Shown: piece by piece, positions 1-11,060 of the stretch | How the letters are laid out: each line of letters starts with the position of its first letter | Numbering within the stretch: position 1 is the stretch's first letter | Assembly: GCF_025399195.1 (NCBI RefSeq) | Contig: NW_026252164.1 | Location: 16,341-80,340, forward strand | DNA: 64,000 bases | Reading direction: 5' to 3' | DNA from: Umbelopsis ramanniana AG | Taxonomy: Eukaryota > Mucoromycota > Umbelopsidomycetes > Umbelopsidales > Umbelopsidaceae | Translations under genes and position numbers: made by a program | Notes under the pieces: model-generated | Databases searched by the model: none | What the model was told of the DNA's origin: nothing | What the model saw: only the letters and a program-made list of their open reading frames with translations

Positions 1-804
1 GGACGAAGCTATACAAGTTGATATCCCTACTCCAACCCCAGAAGAGGAGCCTGTGGAAGAACAGAATGCATCATCGAAGATGGACCACTCAGCTCCAACG
101 AATGAAGATGAGGAAGAAGATGAAGCCTTTGTCTATCAGGGAGTCGACGCGCCAGCCGAAGAGGAAGCAGAATCAACATTGGTTGCCCCGACTGAGACAG
201 AGGATGTTGTCAAGACTCACCCCGGGACAGATGAAGGTTCCCAAACCCTAGAATCTGGCGCCATTCCGCAACAAGATATACCTCGACCATCACATATTGA
301 TGAAGTAAGTGTGGCAAAGCGAACTTCGGATTTTTTGGGAAACATGGGTGATGTGAATGCTAACGCATACTTTTTTCATATTTTTCTTCTCCCCTCCCCG
401 CACAAAAAAAGGACTTCTTGTCGCCGGAGGAAGTTGCGGCCAGAGAAGCACAGCTGACTAGCATGTATGAAACAAAAATCAAGGCGTTAAATGAGAAGGT
501 GAGCGAAGGGTACCTGCCTATTGTGTATACTGACATCATTCACTGAATCATATTTTATCCGCAGTTCCAAATGGCAGATAGCAAAGCCATTCGATTTCAT
601 AGAGTGGTCCAAAGTATGAAGGAGAAGATGGATGCCGAGGTGGGAAAGAGAGCGGTATTAGAGGAAGAAATTGGCCGACTTCAAGCAGAGGTCCTGAAGG
701 TGCAAGATCTTCTGGCTACCACTGAATCAAATTACAAGTCTCAGCTCGAAGTCATGACGGATTTCGCCACAGAGCTTCAGCAACAGATCACCCGAAGGCA
801 ATAA
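1..804 (+). CDS. C-terminal part of a coiled-coil protein, PPP1R21-like (5' end outside window)
   Basis: The reading frame is open from base 2, so the gene starts upstream of the window. Exons <1-304, 412-498 and 565-804 join in phase 0 at GTAAGT/AG and GTGAGC/AG introns; the stop ends at 804. The visible part begins with an acidic, Pro/Glu-rich linker and then becomes a heptad-rich coiled coil. The stretch around REAQL..YETKIKALNEKFQMADSKA followed near the end by NYKSQLEVMTDF resembles the C-terminal half of PPP1R21, an endosomal/mRNA-transport coiled-coil protein (FERRY complex in animals), where a QLADSK-like motif precedes a YEDQLSMM-like motif. That assignment rests on remembered motif order only. 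It could be another endosomal or Golgi coiled-coil protein. That it is a real spliced gene end is much surer than its name. Confidence 0.6.
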
Positions 805-961
805 CATGCAAGGAAGAAGGTCAGGGTGGTGTTCAGTAGGGTCTTCTTGTTTTGCGCATTTTTATTATGTAATATTACTGCTATGAATCGATCAACGGTC
901 TTGATATTCAAACGATAAACTTTTTCCATTTACAAAAAAACCAAAAGCATGTTGGCCGTTT

Positions 962-2209
962 TCAAAGCTTCTTAAATTTGCATTGTAGCCATACTCTGTA
1001 CATCTTGAGCTTCTTGCTTCGATTGACAATCAGTCGTCGGTCGACTGCATTCTGCTGCACCTCGAACATGGGATTGCTACCGCCTTCAACTGGGGCGGTG
1101 AACATGGATTCTAATTCTTCAGACGTAAAGAAGTACACTCGCGTTCCGTCGCCACGAATGTAGAAATTATCGTCCAGCAATCTACCTGCCTTGAATCTCA
1201 GCTGTGCCAAGTCATGTCGCCCATAATCACGAAGTAACACCACACCTCCTGGCTTCAACATCTGATAAAAAAAAAGGAATATTGGTTAAAGAAGCGTAAG
1301 ATGTAAGCGTAAGATGTAAGTGATTGTCACATAAACGAGACTTACTTTATATGCATTGGCAACAGCTTGCTTCCATGTATCAGGATGAATAGCAGATAAA
1401 ACGAAAATCAGGACGACAAAATCAAGAGACTCTGGTTCTATGTCTTCTGGTATACTTGAACTTGTCAAATCCCATACAAAAGCCTTGCATCGAGCTTCAT
1501 CGTAGTTAGGGCTGGATTTGACCACCTCCACCGCCGTTGATGAAAAGTCGGCGCCATACACATAGAGCTCGGGGTTCTTGCTCTCCTGCAGCAGCGGGAA
1601 CATGGTGTTACCGGCACCGCAACCGACTTCAAAGATTTTCTTACTACCCGCCTATGAAAAGGTGAATTGATAAGTATTTCTGGTGGTAGGGCGGTGTGAC
1701 AAAAAACTATTTACCGCTGGATCAAGTGTACGGAACAACTCTGGAAATTCCAACCGTAACCAATTTCGATCTTTGAAGAATCGGTTTTCATTGATGTGAT
1801 AGAATTTGTTCCAGTAATTAGCGGCGTTGCTATGATATTGTTCTAATGCAGAGGAATGTCTTGGGTTCAATTTCCTATCCATAACGCACGGCCAATCGTT
1901 CTTTATATTACCTCTTAATTCTTCAGGAACCGGGCTACTTGATTGTCTTTCTATTTGTGACAGTGCATGCTTTTCCTGCTCTTCGTCCCATTCAACATTA
2001 TCCCTAAGCGCAGAAGCTTGCATTAGTCTTATGATCGTCTGAGGGTACCTAGTTTAAATTCCGTACCAAGCATTGTAGTTAAAGACTGCGTCTTGATCGG
2101 TCAAAAGTCGAGATCCAAACTTGGCTGCTGGATCGAATTCCTGATCAACATCTATGGAGGAGGAACAAGCCTTTTTGTTCTCCTGGTCAACTGAATCGGT
2201 GGTTGACAT
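962..2209 (-). CDS. TRM140: tRNA N3-methylcytidine methyltransferase (Trm140/METTL2 family)
   Basis: Four exons on the minus strand: 2209-2067, 2003-1715, 1651-1346 and 1261-962, giving 345 codons plus stop. The family signature [21 protein letters not shown] lies near residues 30-50 and is split by intron 1. The SAM-binding motif I reads [12 protein letters not shown], and the C-terminal part has [20 protein letters not shown] and [13 protein letters not shown], all typical of METTL2/6/8 and yeast Abp140/Trm140. The enzyme methylates cytidine 32 in the anticodon loop of Thr/Ser tRNAs using S-adenosylmethionine. Unlike budding-yeast Abp140 there is no N-terminal actin-binding extension, so it is the short, ancestral form. 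Its start is about 160 bp from the divergent RBM17-like gene, so the two probably share an upstream region. Confidence 0.93.
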
Positions 2210-2372
2210 GTCTTACGTTTCGGCCAAGCTCAAAAAAAAAATAAAAATCCCAAGGTTCATGGACAGAGGCAGAAAAATTCACAGTCACTGACAACCGTGA
2301 GCGCTCCATAGCGATTCAAAAAAATCGGGACCTTGATTCTATTCACATTGTACAGAAGGAATTGTCATTGAA

Positions 2373-4290
2373 ATGTCGTTTTCCTTATACGGCGATCTTC
2401 CGAAACCGAAATCCAGCAAAGGCGAAAATAGTAAGGAAGAAGACGGAAATACCCTTGTCGCAAAAGGTTGGGCAGCCGTAGCTCCCACGCCAACCCCGTC
2501 CAGCAATGAATCGCCAACAGCGACATCCACATCTTCCTCGGAACAGCCTAAACCATCAGGTATCGAGACTTGTTCTGCATGGCATGAGAAAGCGTCCAAA
2601 AGGCTTATGCTTTGGGCGCAACGTTTGTATATTTCGTTCAAAGCTGGTCGATTGGGGTGGTATTTCTCATAGATCAATCCTGAGGTATTCCATTTGTTTT
2701 ACTCAAACATTCATCCATTTTGGGAACTTCCTTTCCTGCTCGAATAGGTTGGGCGCTCTATAGTCAATTTCGACCCGTCATGCGTAAGCCAACAATTCTG
2801 GCCAAACCCAAAATTCACAAACCCGTCATTCCGGTCGGGGGGAAAATAGTGTCGACGATATCGGCACAAACACACCAAACCGCAACTCAAGTAGTGTCTA
2901 CCAAAGATGTCTCGCCTCAACCAAATTCTATACCGTTAAAGACATCTTTAAATGATGTCAATGGGTTTGCCGATCTCCAGTCAAATGCAAAGGTAACAAT
3001 ATTGATTTTTAAGTAAAGTGTTACGATACCTCCTACCCCATGACCCCCCCAATGGTAACCCAAAAAAAATCATTGCCCCCCGGGTAACAGAAAGCTAAAA
3101 AGATTCAGAAGCACAAACAAAAGGATCCGCAAGCACCAAATGAGTTTGATATGGAGGAGGACTACGATCCAATACGGCCGAATGATTACGAAATGTATAT
3201 GGAACAGAAAGATAGGTTGAAAGAGGAAAAAGAAAGATTACAACATCGTATTAGACGTCGGTCTCCGTCTATATCTTCTGAATCTTCTAGTTCAAGTCGA
3301 TCACGATCGATCAGCCCGTCAAGATACAACAGTAAGATCTTGCCGCACGAGCATATTGATGGACAGGTATGGATTTCGAGGAGTAACCCACGGTTTACTT
3401 TTTGCAGAAATGTTTGCGCCTCCGCAAAGTTTAGATGGCTCTGAGACCTCGTCGAAAGTAGAGGCACCGGAAGGTTCCGGTGCTCAGCCAGACAAGGTCG
3501 TGGTTAGTTCAGTAATCAAGACCATCAATTTGGAGGAAACAGCAGAAGACGCCTGGATGCGACGAGCCCGATTGAGCGGAAAGTCCAATGTAACGCCGCG
3601 TAAAAGGTTTGGGCTTATCTCTCTTTGTATCGAAAATAACCCTTGTCGTACAATGGACCGGGCGAGGTGATGAGGGAACAACATATTTAACAAAAAAAAA
3701 ATCGGTATAGGTCTACACCAAGCCCTGAACCGGATGATAGCCGATCCGATAACATTGACGTATCCGACCACCACGACATGAAAGTTAATTATGATGGATC
3801 AGCAGATGAAAACAAAGTACGATCAGAAGCAACCTCCATCGTTCTTTTAAGAAACATGGTTGGGCCAGGTGAAGTGGACGATACATTACAGCATGAGACA
3901 GCCGATGAATGTAGTAAATACGGCAAAGTTGAACGATGCCTTATTTTCGAGGTAATGGAACCCCTGTTATTTGGGGATTCGGTTAGGTTGGGTTGGGTTG
4001 GGACGTTTTGGGTTGGCATGTTGTTCCCCCATTGCTCACGTATTTCACTGGGGTTCGGGTTTTTGGTTTTAAAAAAGGTACCTGAATCACAAGTTGGAGC
4101 AAATCAAGCAGTCCGTATTTTTGTAAAGTTTCAATCCGCATTGTCCGCACAACGTGCCGTGGATGATCTTAATGGACGCTACTTTGGCGGACGGATTGTG
4201 ACTGCTACCTTCTTCGACGCTGCAAGATTTGAACGGTTAGATTTAGCGCCAATGAAAGAGGAAATGATCAACCCCAAGGAACCAAAATAA
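2373..4290 (+). CDS. SPF45/RBM17-like splicing factor with C-terminal UHM/RRM
   Basis: Six exons: 2373-2559, 2748-2992, 3091-3331, 3408-3606, 3711-3951 and 4078-4290, 441 aa. The N-terminus (FSLYGDLP..GW) and a central segment with DYDPIRPNDYE, an Arg/Ser tract and FAPPQSL follow the order seen in human RBM17. The C-terminus is a clear UHM-type RRM: VLLRNMVGPGEVDDTL, CSKYGKVERCLIFEV, then AVRIFVKF and LNGRYFGGRIVTATFFD. RBM17 binds ULM peptides of SF3b155 and U2AF in the early spliceosome and promotes use of short introns. The G-patch that normally lies between the linker and the RRM is not found in any exon. The fourth intron begins GTTTGG rather than GTAAG, so exon 4's end is the weakest boundary. 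Confidence 0.9.
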
Positions 4291-5265
4291 AGAGACAAAT
4301 TTTTGCCGGATTATCTCGAAGAGGTTGTGAGTCTGGCTGGCTCATTATCAATTGGGGTTTGCGCCTCTTGATGTTGTCCCTCGAGCATTTGTATGCAATC
4401 TCTCCCTTAAAATTATATTCCACTGCAATACTAAAAAACCCCCGCAGGCTTATGTCTTTATTGCTTGTTATGAGTAGGAAATGCTGGCTACAAAGGGGGA
4501 AACGACATGGCTTAACCGAACGAGCATGCAACCGGACATGAGGACTTTTTGCAACAATGCGGGCGTGAGGGGTTCGGTACGACGCATGCTTTTTACGGGC
4601 GATGACTGATTGGGAAATAAGATATTTTGTGTTGTGATCGTTCTTTGCCAGCCAGACACCGTTTTGCTTATTTCTTTGGGCTTTTTCTCTTCGCTCTACT
4701 GAAAAGTTTTGTAATCTGTTGTGCTTTTGTTTTCAAGTAAAGTAAAGCTAAATATCACGATACCAGCAAGTTGGTACTACTCTAAATAAAACACATTTTT
4801 CAGCCCATATGTCTGACAGATGTGCTTTCCTAACCAGCCCATAATGAGACCGCCTATATTTTTTTTTTTTTGCGGCTCATACTGACGAACGCATGAGGTT
4901 CCAAAACTTAATCCAGAGGTTAGCGTGTCCAAGTCTCAATACAGCGCGTGGAGAGAAAGAAATGGACAGCGCAGGAAAGCCCAAGGGTAGTTTCACTCCG
5001 GGTTACTTGATACAGAATGGATCGACATTACGATCCGATAATAATTTGAGTTTTTTAACGACAAAGGCCCAACGATGGTGAACGCCATTTTACAGGTTTT
5101 GGGCGTAGAAAGACGATCCCTGGTCTGACCTTCCTTCCAGCGCACCGCGTGCTTAGCCCATGGCTCACATCATTAAAAAGATGCCTTATAACAACCCGAT
5201 ATTTCCTCCTGCATAATTCTTTTTTTTTCTTTGCTCTACACTTCTTTTCACTTTCCTTTCCTTCC
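4291..5265. other. Intergenic region, no gene seen
   Basis: About 975 bp between the RBM17-like gene and the homeodomain gene. The short open frames here have no recognisable protein character. The last 60 bases are strongly pyrimidine-rich (runs of T and CTTTCC), as expected just upstream of a fungal start codon. Confidence 0.5.
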
Positions 5266-6532
5266 ATGCATTATAGCACCGTTGTACTCGAAGAGGAATA
5301 TACTGGCTTTGGGAAATCTGATGCCTTGTCAGAATCTCAGCTCCTTTGGTTGCGACAAAATGATCATGGCATGGATGCTTATTTTCCATCGTTGGACACC
5401 TGTTACCCAAACCCCGCAAATGTATGGCATTCGACTGTAGACCAAGGTTTTGACCCAACATTTGCTTGGAATGCTAGTGGATGCGACTTTATACACGATG
5501 TAGAGGTCATTTCTCCGGCTTCTTTGATGCATAGCTCAGCTTGCGCTTCACCCGTATCAGGAGGCTTGCCATCCTTATGCGATACTGACACGGCCACGGA
5601 ATACCATAGTGGGAATGTTACACCTGTCTTGATGGATGCAAACTTCTGTCATCGTTCACAGTCCCCAATGACACAAATGAAGTTTGAACAGCTCAATGGC
5701 CAATTCAATGCGAGACCGTCTCGAATGGACATCATGCCTCATAGAGAAATCTGGCCAACAAATGAAATGGCTTATCATCCTTATGACCCTACATTGCACG
5801 CCCAACAAGCAGAACTCGAAAAAGCCAACGTATTACCAAGTACTCCTAAAAGCTTACCGGAACTCCAAGATTCTGCCTGTAACTCACCCAAGACCGCCTC
5901 CCAGCACCGCCCCCTGGAGTCTGAGCCTGCCAGCCCTACTCCACGTCTAAAACGATCACTGTCTGACATCGATGCTGCCGATGACCTTGAATGTGACTTT
6001 AAGCAAGACGATGAAGACGAGGAAGAAGATGAGTATGAGGAAGATGTTGAAGAAGAGGATGAAGATGAAGATGACGGTAGCGACGATTACGATGATGCAG
6101 CTCCTACTAAGCGCAAAGCAAGTCGTGTTCAATCTATGGCTGGAAAGAAAACTCGTAAAAACTACAGCAAGGACATCACTCGTGTCTTGATGAACTGGTA
6201 CTTGACCAATAATGGTCTTCTCCCCGATCAAGAAACTAAAACAACGTTGGCAGGTCTAACTAACAAAACTTCCATTCAAAGTAAGTATCTAACCGTCCCT
6301 TTGGGTTTTTTCCATAACCCGACATTAATCATTCTGTCGCACAGTCTCTACATGGTACCAGAATGCACGCAGGCGTCATCATCTTAAGCTCAGACGTTTC
6401 CAAACCCTTCATGCTCAAAATCCTAATGTTGTCTTTGACTACGAAAGCCTTATGTCCTACTTGAAAGATCAAAAAGTCAAGCACATGAAGCGAGCGCAAG
6501 AACCTAAGCGATCTCGACGACGCTTCAATTGA
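5266..6532 (+). CDS. Homeodomain transcription factor, TALE/KN-like
   Basis: Two exons, 5266-6280 and 6345-6532, encode 400 aa. The ATG at 5266 was chosen over an in-frame ATG at 5149 because it directly follows a CT-rich leader. The first ~260 residues are low-complexity. They are followed by a very acidic Asp/Glu tract (about residues 245-280), a basic KRKASR patch, then a homeodomain from about residue 300 (RKNYSKDITRVLMNWYL) whose recognition helix ISTWYQNARRRHH is interrupted by the intron. The invariant Asn of helix 3 is kept and ARRR is typical of TALE/KN homeodomains, while the usual WF is WY. A basic tail ends the protein. It should be a nuclear DNA-binding regulator. Fungal relatives act in development and mating, but its target is unknown. 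Confidence 0.88.
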
Positions 6533-6938
6533 AGGAAATCCCTTTACACTGTACCTATGATCATCTCTTGCTCAACGGCTTTTTTTTTTTTGGCTTGCTC
6601 AAAATCCCTTCAAAGAAAACTTACAGAAAATGGAAAGGAAATACCGGCTCCTGTTGATGCGCTTTTGAGAAACGCCAACACTTTCACTCATCTCATTTCA
6701 CTCATACATACAACATTTTGGAATACAACTTTCGCTTTTTGATTAAATACGTTTTGTTCTTTTTTTGGGCTCTATCCATTTTATTTGTTTTCTTTTTTTT
6801 TTTTTTCCATGGTTTTTTTCCTTCATTTCATTTCATTTTACTTTCCTTTTCCCATTGTCGCTGTTTAAACCACACGCAATCCAATCTAGGTTTTTCGCTA
6901 TAGCCATGTACACAATAATACAATAATTGATTGCACAT
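6533..6938. other. Convergent 3' flanks, T-rich
   Basis: About 400 bp between two convergent genes. It holds long T runs (for example around 6580-6590 and 6790-6805) and no credible coding frame, so it is most simply the 3' UTRs and polyadenylation regions of both. Confidence 0.5.
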
Positions 6939-7368
6939 CTATTCCACCACGCCCTCGCGTTCCTTCTTGAGCTTTTCTAACCGAGCTTTGTTGCGTTTCA
7001 GTAGAATCCGGTTGACATTGGCTCTTTCGATATCGTTCATTTCGTGCCAGTTTTCGATACGAGACATGGTTCCATTTTCGTTGATAACTGCAATGGATGA
7101 TATGGGTGAGATGTATGAAAGCAACAAGGCAGTTTGAGCTTACCAAAGATACTTTACCAACCGGACCCAATTCACTTAGCTTGAAAGAACTATTGACCTC
7201 AGCGGAGGAGACAGAGTCGGAATCAGCCGTGGCAGGAAGAGCTAATGGAGTCTTTGTTGCTGCAATAGGTTCTTCGGGTTGACCGTTCTTTGTAGCACTC
7301 ATGAGTCTATATTGTGATGCAAGTCTAGGATTTTTCAGAATGTCTTTCAGAATGACAGAACGAAACAT
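6939..7368 (-). CDS. Small conserved protein with SRIENWHEM motif, probably mitochondrial
   Basis: Two exons, 7368-7158 and 7087-6939, encode 119 aa. The splice donor inside GGT at 7158/7157 was preferred to the GTAAGC 14 bases downstream because only it keeps the frame and yields FKLSELGPVVINENGTM. The N-terminus (MFRSVILKDILKNPRLASQY) is Arg/Lys-containing and lacks acidic residues up to Asp9, compatible with a mitochondrial presequence. The C-terminal 45 residues contain GTMSRIENWHEM followed by a basic helix with a KRNKARLEKLKKE-type stretch. I rec­ognise this motif as recurring in small uncharacterised fungal proteins but know no function for it. It lies head-to-head with the PMT2 gene, about 190 bp apart. 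Confidence 0.72.
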
Positions 7369-7559
7369 GGAAAGTTCAAGAAAAAAATAAACTCCAGTCA
7401 CCTTTTTGACGTGCCTGTGTGGTTCTGCCCAATGGCACTACGACGTCATCCCGCCGCTCTGTGCTAGCAAGTCATCTATTTCACAATCCGATGAGGGCTC
7501 ACAGACGCAAAGCGCTCGCCCTTTTTTAGCCAACGACACTTTCTCCTCCTTCCCATCCA

Positions 7560-10500
7560 ATGGACTCCCGGGTAAGAAACTACCAGGGGGACCACAACAT
7601 CACCATAGCGTCCGATTCGGCGTCGGATGCAGACGGTCCCTACTATTCTCAAAGCTATTCTTCAGCCAACGAAAAATACGACTCATTTCGACAGCGAAGA
7701 AGAGATGTGAACAGGCATAATGGCCAATACAAACATTACAACGAAGATTTGGATTTGGGAGTAGATTACGACAACAGCTATGTGAAGGCGGCCCGAAAAA
7801 GAACCGCATTGGAGGAACAGAGTCGAAAACGAGACCTCAAAATTGCTCTCGCCCTGACTGTATGGGCATGTTACATTCGATTGTGGAAGATCTGGCAACC
7901 GTCTTCAGTGGTGTAAGCAAGCATTCGGTGGTTCTACCGAACATTTTGTCAAAAATGTGCACGAGCTAAATTTACTAATTATTGTTGCCTTTTTTTTTTT
8001 TTTTGCTGCTCCCAATAATTCAATTTCAAATCGCGTTCATTCTCTTGGCTTGGCAGGTTCGATGAAGTCCACTTTGGAGGTTTCGCAAGCAAGTACATCA
8101 GAACGAGGTTCTTCATGGATGTGCATCCACCGGTATGTCAATTAATTTCAAGGAATGTTGAACTTCTTTTCTTGATGACTGACCCCCTGCCTGCTTCAAC
8201 CAAAATCGGATACCCCTTTATTATAACAACAGCTAGCAAAAATGCTAATTGCATTAGCCGCCAAATTGGCCGGTTTTGATGGTGGTTTTGATTTCAAGGA
8301 TATCGGAAAGTGAGTACAGTGCTATTGGATATGCGTCACCACACCTATACATATTTATTTTTGGTAAATGACAGAGATTATCTTGAGCCGGGAGTCCCGT
8401 ATGTTCCAATCAGACTGTTCTGTGGTCTTTCTGGCTTATTGGTTGTGCCAGTGGCGTACATGACCATTAGAGGGTCAGGTCACTCTATCGCTGCTGCATT
8501 ATTGGCCGCTTTCTTCGTGTGTTATGGTGAGTTGACAGTAAATTTGTATGGCTGACTAGGGTAAAGCACTCTTCATTAACATTGCATCCTCTATAGAAAA
8601 TGGTCTGATCGCCAACAATCGTCTTATTTTGCTCGACCCGCCGTTGCTATTCTTCACCTCCGCCACCATACTTATGTGGGTCAACTTCCACAACCAAAAG
8701 AACCGGTAAAGCATCTGCTATTTGGCTGCATGGAGAAATGTTTCCGCAATATTGACCTGTATACATAGTCCTTTTCAGTTCTGGTGGTGGACATGGCTGG
8801 CTATGACAGGCGTCGGGTTAGGATTGACAGTGAGTTGCAAGTGGGTCGGTCTGTTTACCATCGCTACCATTGGATGTAGCACCATCAAAGGTCTTTTGGA
8901 CATCTGGGCCAACGTACGGATCCCCATTCATGAGTTCATACGTCACTTCATGGCTCGGGCTGTGTGTCTCATTGTTCTTCCCCTCGTTATTTACATGCTG
9001 ATGTTCGAAATTCACTTCATTTCGCTACCCAATACTGGTGAAGGCGATGGATTCATGAGCCCTGAATTCCAGCAAACATTGAGCGGCCACGCTATGGTGG
9101 ACTCCCCTGTCGATATTGCTTACGGATCCAAAGTTTACATTCGTCACATCGAGACCCATGGAGGTTACCTCCATAGTCATCCCCACAACTACCCTACTGG
9201 AAGCAAACGTACGTGCAATTATAGCGAAGGACGCCAATTTATGAAAGGGCATGTTACTAATGGAGCATATTACTCAATTTAGAACAACAATTGACTCTAT
9301 ACCCTCACAAGGATGACAATAACTGGTGGACAATCACCAAGCAGTACGGTCAAAATCCTACGGAAATCGAATGGGTTCAGAACGGTGACATTGTTCGTAT
9401 CGAACACACTTCAACCAATAAGAGACTTCACTCGCATGATGTTCGACCCCCTATGACAGATGTGGATTACCACAACGAAGTGAGGTAGGCTGGTTGCTAA
9501 CCATGGAAAATTTCTGAGATGAAAAAGCTGGGTTAACATGCATCATCCTTGTAGTTGCTATGGTACCAGCGAACTTGACTTCCAAGGAGATGCCAATGAT
9601 TTTTGGCGGGTCCAGATTTTGGACCACGACAAGCGGGATCCTGAGGCACAACATCGACTTCGTACCTTGAACTCCAAATTCCAACTTGTGCATGTCAATA
9701 CCAATTGTGCCTTGTTTTCACATGGCGTCAAGCTGCCTGAAGTAAGTTAAAAACACTCTTTGGTTTACCGGTTGTGAATATCTTTCCTAATCTAATACAC
9801 CTCAATTCACTAGTGGGGCTATGGTCAACAAGAAGTCACCTGCATCAAGGACGGAAAGAAGCCAAAAACAATGTGGTACATTGAGTCAAGTGAAAATGAA
9901 AACTGTAAGTAGGAAATTTCGTGGTGTGGTTTGAGCTTACAAGTGTGCTTATACGTCGATGACTCCAACCGTAGTGCCTGAGGATACTGAATTAGTCAAC
10001 TACCGAAAACCTGGATTCTTTAGCAAGTTCGCCGAACTTAACCAAGTCATGTGGAACACCAACAAGGGGCTCACAGACTCTCATCCTTATGATTCCAGAC
10101 CCCAGGTAAGCTACAACGCCAATATATCTGATCATCGATTGTTTGGTGGGATCTAACCCTGTTTGTCATCTTTAAGCATTGGCCATGGCTGCGTCGTGGT
10201 ATCAACTTCTGGGGTGGTGGCGAGCTTCATCGCCACATTTACCTTCTTGGTAATCCGTTGGTGTACTGGTCCTCTAGTGCAGCCATCGCATTGTATCTTG
10301 TGTCCAAGGTTCTATGTCTGTTCCTCGAAAAGCGAGGTATTAACATCGAGATGGGAGGCCTACGCAAGTTTTACGATGAGTCGGCTGGATTCTTCTTTAT
10401 AGGATGGTTGCTGCATTATACCCCATTCTTTTTGATGGGCCGTCAACTCTTTTTGCATCATTACATGCCCGCCTTGTATTTTGCTATCCTTGCCCTTGCT

Positions 10501-11060
10501 GTTACTTTCGACCTTGCCACGATTCGTATGCCGAACCGACGACGCATCATGGTAGCCTCGGCTGCTATCATGGTCATTATCTTTGCATACCGTCAATTTA
10601 TCCCTATCACTTACGGTGAGCCTTGGACACAGTCCAAGTGTGAAAATGCAAAGTGGCTAAAGACCTGGGACTTTGACTGCAACCAGTGAGTAGTGAGCTA
10701 CCATTTATAACAGAGCACAGGGCCGATTTTTCTAACTCTATCTTTTGCAGGTTCTACACTGATTATTCCATGTATAACCAACCTATTGCGTTTGGCGATA
10801 AGCTTCAAGGCGCTGTCAAGAGCTTTTGGAATAAGAACCAGCAGCTTATGGATCCTAAAGATGAGATTGCTGCCGAAGTAGCCGATGATGTCAATATCGC
10901 CACAGATGCAGCGGACGAAGCTGAGCAAGATAGAGGCCAGGAAGCTGTCCCCTCCGAGGCTTCTACATCTTCTGAAGCGATCGATGTTGAGGCTATCGCA
11001 CAAGATGCATTAGACGATATGGCAGGGGCGAACGAAGCCGATGGAGAGGAAGTGATCTGA
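7560..11060 (+). CDS. PMT2: Dolichyl-phosphate-mannose--protein mannosyltransferase, PMT2 family
   Basis: Twelve exons (7560-7912, 8057-8132, 8233-8309, 8375-8526, 8597-8705, 8769-9208, 9283-9484, 9555-9741, 9814-9904, 9975-10105, 10177-10685, 10751-11060) encode 878 aa. After a hydrophilic N-terminus and first membrane segment comes VVFDEVHFGGFASKYI with the conserved Asp-Glu pair of loop 1 and FFMDVHPPLAKML. A MIR-domain region follows (GGYLHSHPHNYPTGSKQQQ, HDVRPP, DANDFWRVQILDHD), then the C-terminal membrane domain with FFLMGRQLFLHHYMPALYF. These motifs match Pmt2/POMT2 rather than Pmt1 or Pmt4. The enzyme transfers mannose from dolichol phosphate to Ser/Thr of secretory proteins in the ER and works as a heterodimer with a Pmt1-type partner. 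Unusually, about 100 residues after WDFDCNQ form an acidic Ala/Glu/Asp-rich tail. Confidence 0.96.

Noticed and set aside
53-457. Uninterrupted 134-codon frame as a separate small gene
   Set aside because: It is exon 1 of the partial coiled-coil gene read through the intron at 305-411; the frame also extends upstream without a start.
8722-9282. 186-codon frame as an independent gene
   Set aside because: It is PMT2 exon 6 extended into both flanking introns.
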